NCBI GenBank assembly: GCA_000169115.1
Contig: AAVV01000013.1
Span: 33,989 to 97,988, forward strand
Reading direction: 5' to 3'
Source: a marine gamma proteobacterium HTCC2080
GTDB taxonomy: Bacteria; Pseudomonadota; Gammaproteobacteria; Pseudomonadales; Halieaceae
DNA length: 64,000 nucleotides
In this document: piece by piece, positions 53,933 to 61,877 of the stretch
How the letters are laid out: every line of letters begins with the position of its first letter
How positions within the stretch are numbered: the first letter of the stretch is position 1
Made by a program: the position numbers and the translations under genes
Notes under the pieces: model-generated
Databases searched by the model: none
Told to the model about the DNA's origin: nothing
What the model saw: only the letters and a program-made list of their open reading frames with translations

Positions 53933-54408
53933 TGGTGGGCCCAGTAGGGTGAACCGGGGTTTCGAGAAGCATCGCTTCGAGCCGGTGAACGACCGAGCGC
54001 TTTGCGCGCGGGCTGGAATAGTCCTACCGGTTCAGCACGAACGCAGTGAAGTGGTGGGCCCAGTAGGGTGAACCGGGGTTTCGAGAAGCATCGCTTCGAG
54101 CCGGTGAACGACCGAGCGCTTTGCGCGCGGGCTGGAATAGTCCTACCGGTTCAGCACGAACGCAGTGAAGTGGTGGGCCCAGTAGGGTGAACCGGGGTTT
54201 CGAGAAGCATCGCTTCGAGCCGGTGAACGACCGAGCGCTTTGCGCGCGGGCTGGAATAGTCCTACCGGTTCAGCACGAACGCAGTGAAGTGGTGGGCCCA
54301 GTAGGGTGAACCGGGGTTTCGAGAAGCATCGCTTCGAGCCGGTGAACGACCGAGCGCTTTGCGCGCGGGCTGGAATAGTCCTACCGGTTCAGCACGAACG
54401 CAGTGAAG
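53933..54408. repeat. Four identical 119-bp tandem repeats sharing the tRNA 3' end
   Basis: Four copies with a period of exactly 119 bp and no difference between them. Each begins TGGTGGGCCCAGTAGG, the reverse complement of the tRNA-Met 3' end including CCA, and the array runs straight into the tRNA fragment at 54409. Within a unit, TGAACCGG and CCGGTTCA form an outer stem enclosing two hairpins (TCGAGAAGC/GCTTCGA and GCGC/GCGC). On the minus strand each unit therefore follows a tRNA end and finishes with another. The layout recalls the tyrT repeats of E. coli. Confidence 0.95.
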
Positions 54409-54453
54409 TGGTGGGCCCAGTAGGACTTGAACCTACGACCAATCGATTATGAG
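54409..54453 (-). pseudogene. tRNA-Met(CAT) 3' half, fragment 2
   Basis: The same 45 bases as fragment 1, without a difference, directly abutting the 119-bp repeat array. There is no 5' half to the right. Confidence 0.88.
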
Positions 54454-54731
54454 GATGAGGGAAAGCCCGAGAAGCCTCTCCTAAGAGACCGATTCGTTCA
54501 TTCCTGAAAGACGCTACGCAGCGGTCCCGCCCGAGAGGTTTTTAGAGGTGCCCTCCCAGGTCGAATTGTGGCAAAGGGGTTTTCATTCCTGAGAAAACAG
54601 TCGATGTCTGAGGCGCTGCCTTAAAAGGTGGTGTCAGTGCTGGAGGGGCAGGGGAGGTAGATTTCTTGTTGCGAAGATGGTCCGCTATGGCTTCGTCAAA
54701 CTCGCTGCGCCGGGTGCTAACCCTCTAAACA
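54454..54731. other. Flank of tRNA fragment 2
   Basis: Begins like the other flanks (GATGAGGGAAAGCCC; compare GATGGGGGAGAGGCC) but diverges soon after. Contains inverted segments around AAGCCTCTCC and GGTTTTTAGAGG. No gene. Confidence 0.4.
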
Positions 54732-56099
54732 CTATTCCTGCATTACTCGGGCCAACCGTTCGGGTTGACGCCATCTTCCCCTGAACAGGCGTGCCGCGTA
54801 GATAAACGCCAATGAAATCAACATCACTACAAATACCCACCAGGACACCAGAGGGCCGGCCCTCCATTTGACGATGACAAAGTACTGTGCAATCAGCATC
54901 AGCCAGTGGACGCTAGTTGAAGTAAACATAATCCAGCGTGTATCCCCTGCCCCTCGCAGTGCACCACCGCAGATAAGAATAATGGCGTCGGCCATCATGT
55001 AAGTAGTCAGTCCTAGCATCATAATACTGGCCAGTTCTCTGATTTCCCCAAAGTGTTCATCTGGTGTGGCGAACACGTTTATTAGGTCCACCCGAAAAAT
55101 CAGAAAAAGGATCGCCAGTGTTCCGGTGTATCCCAGAGACAGGATCAGCCCCGAAGAAATCACCTGGTTAGCTCTGGCCATATCGCCCGCGCCAACAAAC
55201 CGGCCTATCAGCGTCATTACCCCAATATTGAGGCCAATCATGGGTATGAAGGACAGCATGTCCCAATTAAATACAATGGCCATGGCAGCACCTTGTACCA
55301 CACCATAAGATTGGAACATCAACAAAAACAGGTTGAAGGTGGCCGTATTCATAAAACTCTCTACCGCAGATGGTGTACCCAGCCGCAAGTACCTGCGTAA
55401 AATTCCGGGCTCGATCCCCCAGGATTTACCAACGCTAAACTGGGCATGGTGATCGCGGGAAAGGTAGAACAATAGATAGATACCGATGGCAAATGCAGTG
55501 GCGGTTACGGTGCCCAACCCGGCACCAACAATTCCCAGTTCTGGCAAGCCAAATTTGCCGAAGATCAGAAGCCAACTCAGGGGAATGTTGATAAAAATGG
55601 CCAGCACGTCGATAATCATTACCACCTGTGTACGGCCAATGCCGGCAAAATAAGAGGCAAGACACGCCTTTAGTAACGTGAACCCGCTTCCCAGCATTAG
55701 GGTGTAGAAGTATGCGCGCTCTAATGAAACCTGCGTCGAGTCATGCCCCAGATAATCAAATGCCCGTCCCATGCCATAGCCGATCAACGCCAGAAAGGGG
55801 ACCGACACCAGGGCGATCAGAAAACCCTGAGTGACAACTTTAGGGCATTTGTGAAAATCTGCCGCGCCGTAATACTGCGCCACTAATGCATTGGCGTAAG
55901 TGATTAAGCCAATAAAAAAAGAGATGCAGAAAAACATCGCAACCCCGCCTCCCATTGCAGCTGCCACATGAACAGAATCAATCTGCGCCAGAAACCAACG
56001 ATCGGAAAACACCATCACTGCGAAGGAGCCATGGGATACCACCATGGGTAGTGATAGACGGGCCAACGCCCGCAGGGTTGTCAGAGACAAGAGTTTCAT
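54732..56099 (-). CDS. MATE family efflux transporter
   Basis: A 455-residue, twelve-helix inner-membrane protein of the multidrug and toxin extrusion family. It starts LARLSLPMVVSHGSFAVMVF, has the ANALVAQYYGA motif in the first half and the related MTLIGRFVGAGD in the second, and the late GALRGAGDTRW loop characteristic of MATE proteins. It exchanges a cation for a drug or metabolite; the substrate is unknown. Sole gene of its module between tRNA fragments 2 and 3. Confidence 0.93.
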   Translation of the reverse strand: MKLLSLTTLRALARLSLPMVVSHGSFAVMVFSDRWFLAQIDSVHVAAAMGGGVAMFFCISFFIGLITYANALVAQYYGAADFHKCPKVVTQGFLIALVSVPFLALIGYGMGRAFDYLGHDSTQVSLERAYFYTLMLGSGFTLLKACLASYFAGIGRTQVVMIIDVLAIFINIPLSWLLIFGKFGLPELGIVGAGLGTVTATAFAIGIYLLFYLSRDHHAQFSVGKSWGIEPGILRRYLRLGTPSAVESFMNTATFNLFLLMFQSYGVVQGAAMAIVFNWDMLSFIPMIGLNIGVMTLIGRFVGAGDMARANQVISSGLILSLGYTGTLAILFLIFRVDLINVFATPDEHFGEIRELASIMMLGLTTYMMADAIILICGGALRGAGDTRWIMFTSTSVHWLMLIAQYFVIVKWRAGPLVSWWVFVVMLISLAFIYAARLFRGRWRQPERLARVMQE

Positions 56100-56385
56100 G
56101 CGAGCAAAGTTGCCGAGAACGCCAATGAGGAGGGGGGGCGCAAGTATAGGGGCAGCGACTGCAATGGGATACTTATTAACTCAGTCTGGCACGTTAACAG
56201 TGAATATGATCCGAGACATAGGAAAAATAAATGGGCTGTTGTGAGCAGATTTTCTTGCTGAGACTGACGGCTGAACTGGAGAAAGTCGCAAACCAGCCCC
56301 TGATTGCTCTGAAAAGTTGTCGGCGGCGATAATCGTTAAGAGGTTGCAGGAGCAGCTCGAAGCGCACCGCGTCGCTCCTTGAAAA

Positions 56386-56430
56386 TGGTGGGCCCAGAAG
56401 GATTTGAACCTTCGACCAATCGGTTATGAG
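56386..56430 (-). pseudogene. tRNA-Met(CAT) 3' half, fragment 3 (variant)
   Basis: Matches fragment 1 except at a few positions. Two changes form a compensated pair in the T-stem: GTAGG/CCTAC becomes GAAGG/CCTTC. The source was thus a folding tRNA with its own sequence rather than a decayed copy of fragment 1. No 5' half on the right. Confidence 0.85.
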
Positions 56431-56700
56431 CATCGGGGAGAATCCGGCGAGACTCTGATAAGAGGAAGAATAGTAAGGGCTTTTTTGGAGACTGATTTCC
56501 AAATTGAAGTCGTCCGAACCTATCCCGAACCTCCGAGCTCTATGAGTTCGCATCGAGCGGTATAGCCACAAGAGCTATAAGTAATTTTTCAACCGAAAAC
56601 CGAACGCACACCGAAAAATGATCGCGACCTGAGATTGCAGATGTGTGTGCTTAATCGGGCTCCAAGGTGGAGAAGCTCCAACAGAACTTCAAAGAATCTT
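56431..56700. repeat. tRNA-flank repeat beside fragment 3
   Basis: Collinear with 51583-51700 near the tRNA end and with 50640-50870 further on. CCGAAC or CGAAC occurs repeatedly (56514-56530 and around 56590). The remaining bases to the TPR gene hold nothing clear. Confidence 0.75.
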
Positions 56701-56928
56701 TGGGGTACATCAGATGAGCAAGATACATCTAAAAGAAATTCATAGGGGCACTTACGTCTTGTTGCTATTGCAATCCTATAGAGGTTCCTCGATGCATCAG
56801 GCATGGTTAGCTAATCGTATTGATAGCAAGTCCAAGAAAAATCTCGAAATCTTTGGAAATAAGAAAGGTGATTGCCAATACCAGAGAAATACAGCTTAAG
56901 GATGTTGAACAGTAGCTGTAAAAGGACG

Positions 56929-58107
56929 TTAAATTTCTGATCGTAAACTGGCAAGTTTGGCTTCATACAGGCTAACGGTACTGCGTTTCTGCGCTTTCTC
57001 GATAGCTGCTTCCAGTGCCTTTTTAGCACCCTGTAGTTCGCCGGTTTCATAAAGAGACTGGGCTATACCCAGTTGGGCTTCATGAAGATAAGGGGCTAGC
57101 GATATCGCCTTATTGAAATAGTTGATGGCCTGCTGATATTCACCGCTCTCATAGGCTGACCTTGCAATTTGTATCCAGTGAAAAGGACTTGGGTCATCAA
57201 GAGTCTGAAGTCTCTTCTCTATGCTAACTGCATCCTCGGTTCTGCCAAGGTTGGTGAGCAGATTATGATAGTTTTTTAAGAGGGTGAGTTTTTCTTCAGC
57301 GTGTTCTATCCCATAGACATAAAGCTGTTCTGCTTTTTCAGTATCACCTTGTCGACGATTGAGAATGGCGAGCATATTGATCGTGGAAGAATTGCCTGGT
57401 GAGTACCTGAGTGCTTCCATGCTGTACCAGTAGGCCCGGTTCAGGTCATTTGCCATGAGGGCTTCGACCGCCACGTTATCGTAGTACATGGTCAGGTAAT
57501 CATTTTCGTCAAGATTGGCGATAAAGCGTTGCCGATTGGTGGGGAAGTAGTCGATCTTGATGCCTGGTCTGGAGAAGAGTAGCAAATTTTCTTCTGTATT
57601 AAGGGTTTTATTATAGAGAATGGTTCGGATGTGGACGCCTTTCAATATTGTACGGTCGTTGATCTCGTAGAGGGGTATGTCATCCATCAACTCGTAATCA
57701 ATTTCTATGCCTGCGATTTGTGCTAGTGCGGACGTCAGTATGGCCAGCGTCATGCAGTTTCCACCGTTGAGAGAAAGTGCATCAGAGGCACTCAGTGTAA
57801 CGCCCTCATATTGGTAGCCTTCTACCTTGTCTTGAAGATATTCAAATAAAGCTTCGTTCTTTTCGGTATTGGCGAATCGTGGTTTATTGAGATAGGCGAG
57901 AAACTCGGTTTGTTGTTTTTCCGTAAGTCGATGAATATCTTCTGGGGTCTGTATGCTGGGACGCTGGCCAAAATTATCCCCGCTGTAAATCGTGGATACG
58001 CCTAGCGCCTGCTGAACAGGTGAGGCTCCAGGAATGGTTGTGCAACTCTGAATCAACAGCGCGAAAACACCGAACAGGCCTGATTGATATTTATTGACGG
58101 TGCGCAT
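56929..58107 (-). CDS. TPR lipoprotein with transglutaminase-like domain
   Basis: A 392-residue lipoprotein: a lipobox (LLIQSC, Cys about residue 22) implies attachment to the membrane. A transglutaminase-like N-terminal domain has SLNGGNCMTLAILTSALAQ, with the Cys that usually acts as nucleophile. Four or more TPR helices follow from about residue 210 (MANDLNRAYWYSMEALRYSP; YQQAINYFNKAISLAP; GELQGAKKALEAA). Such proteins act in envelope assembly or in peptide handling; the partner is unknown. ATG 58107 is preferred to a GTG at 58119. AT-rich like the rest of the island. Confidence 0.82.
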   Translation of the reverse strand: MRTVNKYQSGLFGVFALLIQSCTTIPGASPVQQALGVSTIYSGDNFGQRPSIQTPEDIHRLTEKQQTEFLAYLNKPRFANTEKNEALFEYLQDKVEGYQYEGVTLSASDALSLNGGNCMTLAILTSALAQIAGIEIDYELMDDIPLYEINDRTILKGVHIRTILYNKTLNTEENLLLFSRPGIKIDYFPTNRQRFIANLDENDYLTMYYDNVAVEALMANDLNRAYWYSMEALRYSPGNSSTINMLAILNRRQGDTEKAEQLYVYGIEHAEEKLTLLKNYHNLLTNLGRTEDAVSIEKRLQTLDDPSPFHWIQIARSAYESGEYQQAINYFNKAISLAPYLHEAQLGIAQSLYETGELQGAKKALEAAIEKAQKRSTVSLYEAKLASLRSEI

Positions 58108-58317
58108 AATGAAATTCACCCGTAAATTCTCTAATTCAGAACTGCCAACTGAATTTTACTATGTCCTTCCGGACATCTTTATACAGCCTGATAATACTAC
58201 ATGAATCTGGGCACCATCTTCATTAAAAGGCATTTAAGAAAAAGGAAAAAATGTTGATGGGTGATCGTCGTTTGTTACAGCTACTGAATATTGTCTGGCT
58301 TTTGCTGCAGGAACCTA

Positions 58318-58437
58318 TGGCGGGTCCATTAGGGTGAGCCGGGGTTTCGAGAAGCAAAGCCTCGAGCCAGCGAGCGACTAGGCGCTCTGCGCGCGGTCTG
58401 GAATAGTCCGCTGAATTTCAGCACGAACGCAGTGAAG
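58318..58437. repeat. Diverged single copy of the 119-bp repeat
   Basis: About 120 bp aligned over its whole length with the units at 53933, starting TGGCGGGTCCATTAGGGTGA and ending CGAACGCAGTGAAG. The two inner hairpins keep pairing despite changes (CGAG...CTCG with an AAA loop; GCGC/GCGC with a TCT loop), whereas the outer stem is lost. It directly precedes tRNA fragment 4, as in the tandem array. Confidence 0.85.
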
Positions 58438-58482
58438 TGGCGGGTCCAGTAGGACTTGAACCTTCGACCAATCGATTATGAG
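58438..58482 (-). pseudogene. tRNA-Met(CAT) 3' half, fragment 4
   Basis: Same 45-base segment with acceptor changes (CGGGTCC for TGGGCCC region) and a mismatched T-stem, so it is the most decayed copy. The usual absence of a 5' half applies. Confidence 0.82.
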
Positions 58483-58673
58483 TCGGGTGGAAAGGACGAA
58501 CGTTCCGAACAAAACCAAGGTGTTCAGAGGGGAGGGTGTCGAGACCGAACGTATGCCGAACCTGGGTTAGGTCGGTTTGTGGGGTGGAATTCAGTAATCC
58601 GAAGAATCGTAACCGCTTTTCGAAACCGAACTCCGAACCAGGGCCGAGCTATCCTGTTACCGGCTAACGAGGT
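58483..58673. other. Flank of tRNA fragment 4 with CCGAAC repeats
   Basis: CCGAAC occurs at several places (around 58505, 58542, 58556, 58625 and 58633) in direct orientation, the densest cluster in the window. The same hexamer marks the other flanks and may be a recombinase arm site. No gene. Confidence 0.6.
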
Positions 58674-59687
58674 CTACGTTTCACTATCACTCACTATTTT
58701 TCGGAGCTCGCCAGGCGTTCTGTTGAAACGCTGTTTTATCGCTTTTCCGAAAGCAGCTTCAGAGGCGTAGCCGGCGCCTTCAGCGATACTTAACATTGAA
58801 TCGTTACTGTTTTGCAGTTTGGACTTTGCCTTCATCAAGCGCGTACTCGTCAAATAGGATTTAGGCGTGGACCCGACCATATTTTCAAATTTCTGTGTGA
58901 AAGATGTGCGACCCATGGCAGCGGCTTTGCACAGAGATTCCACCGTCCATTTCTGATCCGTCTCGGTGTGAATCAAATTTAGCGCCACACCTATGTGAGG
59001 GTCAGAGAGTGCAGCCATGAAGCCATTGGACTGTTTCATCTTGCGCATGTGCACTCTGAGCAGTTGAACAAAAAGGGCCTCAGCGAGGTGATCAACCATG
59101 AGTCGCTTTCCGGGGTATGACCCGAATGATTCCTCTATCAAGAGGTTCGTTAGGACGTCATGCCTGTGCAGATCACCACTTGACTTTGAGCTGGTCTGAA
59201 TAAAGCAGGGGAGACTTTTGAGAAAGGGGTGATCAATAGATGAGTCATAAGACAACGCACCGCTCAGTAATATCGTAACCTGATCATCCCCCGGTGAGTC
59301 TCCACCAGCTGATGGCGCCATCCGGGGATCGTTCCCCCAGGGGGCGCTATCCGATGCAGAAACTGTTACCTCGCCCGTTTTCAGTAATAAGAGACCGTCA
59401 TCGCCAGTCACTTTGACGACATTCTCTGCAACCAGATCCTGGCTGCCGGGACTATCACTGATCCAGTGAGCGCCTCCCGTGGGGAAGGCCACGCCATCAC
59501 CCGCCTGCAATAGCACCAGGTCATCGCTACCGCCCTCTCGCAGATAGCACTGACCTTGTATCACAGTATGAAAGATACCCTGAGGGCGATAGTGAACCTG
59601 CATGTTCCAAGGCCCACCAACTGCCCTGCAAACGTAGATCTTTGCAGATAGCTGAATCGTTTGTAATAGGTCTGACAAGGCGTCCAT
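58674..59687 (-). CDS. AraC-family transcriptional regulator with cupin domain
   Basis: A 337-residue regulator: an N-terminal AraC_binding_2-type cupin (GIFHTVIQGQCYLREG, residues about 38-60) and a C-terminal double HTH with WTVESLCKAAAMGRTSFTQK and SMLSIAEGAGYASEAAFGKA. The sensed ligand is unknown. The start is ATG 59687, two codons inside a TTG frame. It is divergent from the GST gene 207 bp away, so it may control the GST, dehalogenase and monooxygenase genes. Confidence 0.9.
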   Translation of the reverse strand: MDALSDLLQTIQLSAKIYVCRAVGGPWNMQVHYRPQGIFHTVIQGQCYLREGGSDDLVLLQAGDGVAFPTGGAHWISDSPGSQDLVAENVVKVTGDDGLLLLKTGEVTVSASDSAPWGNDPRMAPSAGGDSPGDDQVTILLSGALSYDSSIDHPFLKSLPCFIQTSSKSSGDLHRHDVLTNLLIEESFGSYPGKRLMVDHLAEALFVQLLRVHMRKMKQSNGFMAALSDPHIGVALNLIHTETDQKWTVESLCKAAAMGRTSFTQKFENMVGSTPKSYLTSTRLMKAKSKLQNSNDSMLSIAEGAGYASEAAFGKAIKQRFNRTPGELRKIVSDSET

Positions 59688-59894
59688 TATCAATATTCTA
59701 TGGTGAACCTGATCTCACGTGCTATGCCCGTGACATTATTCCGATAAAAATGACCAGAACTACGGTAAAACCGACATTTTCTTACGACGTAATCAGGGCG
59801 AAACTAAATTCATAGAAAAAGTGGCAGCTGTCCAATTGACGGTTTAATCCAGGTGAGCTGGTAGTTGTCTTGCTCAAAACTGTAAAGGTGTTAA

Positions 59895-60713
59895 GTGACT
59901 GATATCAAACTGTACGGGTATTCAACCAGCCCCTATGTCCGCAAAGTAGGCTGCTGCCTGTACTACAAAAATCTAGCCTTTGAGTTTGTTCCTGTAAACC
60001 CAACAGATCCAAGGGAAATAGCCTTCACGAGGCAGCCCCAGGTTCCCGTTTTGCAGATCGGCGATGAGTGGCGAACCGACTCCACTCCGCTCGCGATATG
60101 GTTAGACGAATTATTTCCTGAAAAGCCCTTGTTCGGTAGCACTGAGCAGGAAAGGGAAAGTATTTTAGCGCTGGATTCATGGGTAACAGATAGTCTTATC
60201 TTGGCTGGCTTCCGATCCGCTTATGAAGGCGAGATGAGCGCGAAGTTTCGACATATAGCATGGCGGCTCGCCTCGATTGTCAGCAGCCAGACGCCTTTGC
60301 CCGATGAAATTCGCAACGCCTGGCCTGACCTGTTGAAAACGGCGCCTTTCATCAAACATATGATGTGCGATGTAGACGCATCAGAATCCCTATCTGAAAT
60401 GCAGGCGCGGATTCCTTTGCAGTTGATTGAAAATCTGCAGGGTGGGCCCTTCTTCGGCGGCCTTACAGAACCATCACTGGTCGATTTTGCCATATTTCCG
60501 CAAGTGGTATTTAACTACATGGTGGGTTTGGATCAGCATTTAGGGCTTACGCTCGAACCGTCGTTGAACAACTGGCTCAATAACATGAAACCGCTGTTGC
60601 CCAGGAACCCATTACTTGTGCCTGACTTCATGATCATAAGTCCGCTAGTGCAGGACTCTGAAGCACAAGCTGGCCGCAGTGCGCAGTCGACCTCGGTTTG
60701 GGGCGGCAGCTAG
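59895..60713 (+). CDS. Glutathione S-transferase family protein
   Basis: A 272-residue GST: a thioredoxin-fold N-terminus (LYGYSTSPYVRKVGCCLYY, residues about 5-23) and a helical C-terminal domain with SLVDFAIFPQVVFNYMVG. The thiol-activating Ser or Tyr of the STSPYVRKV loop is present. GTG start with AAAGG upstream. Gene order with a dehalogenase and a nitronate monooxygenase suggests use on halogenated or nitro compounds, but the substrate is not shown. Confidence 0.88.
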   Translation: MTDIKLYGYSTSPYVRKVGCCLYYKNLAFEFVPVNPTDPREIAFTRQPQVPVLQIGDEWRTDSTPLAIWLDELFPEKPLFGSTEQERESILALDSWVTDSLILAGFRSAYEGEMSAKFRHIAWRLASIVSSQTPLPDEIRNAWPDLLKTAPFIKHMMCDVDASESLSEMQARIPLQLIENLQGGPFFGGLTEPSLVDFAIFPQVVFNYMVGLDQHLGLTLEPSLNNWLNNMKPLLPRNPLLVPDFMIISPLVQDSEAQAGRSAQSTSVWGGS

Positions 60714-60768
60714 GAAAGAACATACCGTTTGATCATTTAAAAAAACAAAGAGCTAAAAGGAGCACCAC

Positions 60769-60957
60769 ATGATTAAAATAAAACCACTCGTATCCGCTCT
60801 CGCTCTCGCTGCCTATGGCGCGGGTGCCATGGGCCAGGGCGTTTTAGAAGAAGTGATCGTCACGGCCCAAAAGCGTGCCCAGAGCATTCAGGACCTGCCC
60901 GCGACGCTGCAGGAACGGGGGTGGTCCTCACCAATCTGGTCGAGTTCCAGAAAATAG
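60769..60957 (+). pseudogene. Truncated TonB-dependent receptor, N-terminus only
   Basis: The first 45 or so codons encode a signal peptide (VSALALAAYGAGAMGQG) followed by the TonB box/plug start LEEVIVTAQKRAQSIQDLP, unmistakable for a TonB-dependent receptor. After PATLQ the sequence turns to unrelated residues and stops at codon 62, where the full receptor would have 700 or more. The stop is 11 bp before the dehalogenase ATG, so the remnant probably arose by deletion that joined the receptor promoter and start to the dehalogenase gene. Confidence 0.85.
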
Positions 60958-60968
60958 GGGAGATTCCT

Positions 60969-61844
60969 ATGAGTTCCGAATTTAGAAACCTGAAGAAGTA
61001 CAAAACCATTAACGGCAAGAAAATGGCCTATATCGAAGAGGGGGAAGGAGACCCCATTGTCTTCCTGCATGGTAATCCGACGTCGTCCTATTTGTGGCGC
61101 AAGGTTATGCCGCCATTAAGAGGCAAAGGCCGATTGATTGCACCAGACCTGATTGGCATGGGCGACTCCCAGAAGCTGGATAACAGCGGTCCGGATAGCT
61201 ATAGCTTTGTAGAACACAAAGCCTACCTGTTCGCATTGCTCGACGAGTTGGGGGTGAAAGAAAATGTCACATTGATCATTCACGACTGGGGATCTGCACT
61301 CGGCTTTCATTGGGCCGAGCAGAACCCCGAAAAAGTGAAAGCGATTGCCTTTATGGAAGCGGTTGTTGCCGTCGCGCGGAACTACGACGATCTTCCCAAA
61401 GAGTTCGGACAATTTGTACAGGGCGTTAAGTCAGAGGCGGGCGAGCAAATGATTCTTGAACAGAACATGTTCATTGAAGGCATTCTCCCCATGTCCATTA
61501 TGCGTAAGCTGGACGACGAAGAAATGGCGGAGTACCGACGCCCATTTTTGAACGCTGGAGAAGATCGACGACCCACCTTGACCTGGCCCAGGCAAATCCC
61601 TGTAGGCGGAGAGCCTGAAGATGTTACCAAAGTCATTGCTGATTATGGTCAATACCTGGCCACCTCCCCAACACCCAAGCTCTTCGTCAATGCCGATCCA
61701 GGCGCCATGTTACGAGGCGCAGCTCGCGACCTGGTTAGAAGTTGGCCCAACGTATCTGAAGTGACTGTGAAAGGCACTCACTTCATTCAGGAGGACTCGG
61801 GCGAGGAGATTGGCCAGGCCATCGCAAACTGGCTGGCCGGTTAA
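60969..61844 (+). CDS. Haloalkane dehalogenase
   Basis: A 291-residue alpha/beta-hydrolase matching the haloalkane dehalogenase family in length and motifs: oxyanion HGNPTSSYLWR, nucleophile Asp in IIHDWGSALGFHW, Trp next to it for halide binding, the acid Glu in AIAFMEAVV and the catalytic His in KGTHFIQED. These enzymes hydrolyse carbon-halogen bonds to alcohols. ATG 60969 has AGGGGAG 7 bases upstream. It follows the truncated receptor closely and leads a run with the nitronate monooxygenase and an M28-like gene. Confidence 0.88.
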   Translation: MSSEFRNLKKYKTINGKKMAYIEEGEGDPIVFLHGNPTSSYLWRKVMPPLRGKGRLIAPDLIGMGDSQKLDNSGPDSYSFVEHKAYLFALLDELGVKENVTLIIHDWGSALGFHWAEQNPEKVKAIAFMEAVVAVARNYDDLPKEFGQFVQGVKSEAGEQMILEQNMFIEGILPMSIMRKLDDEEMAEYRRPFLNAGEDRRPTLTWPRQIPVGGEPEDVTKVIADYGQYLATSPTPKLFVNADPGAMLRGAARDLVRSWPNVSEVTVKGTHFIQEDSGEEIGQAIANWLAG

Positions 61845-61877
61845 GCCGCCTACCCACAATCAAATCTAAGGAAAAAT

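Noticed and set aside
53933..54408. The 119-bp array as a CRISPR
   Set aside because: The units are directly contiguous with no unique spacers, and no cas genes are present.
51538..58482. The tRNA-Met pieces as working tRNA genes
   Set aside because: All four lack the acceptor 5' strand, D-arm and anticodon-stem 5' strand.
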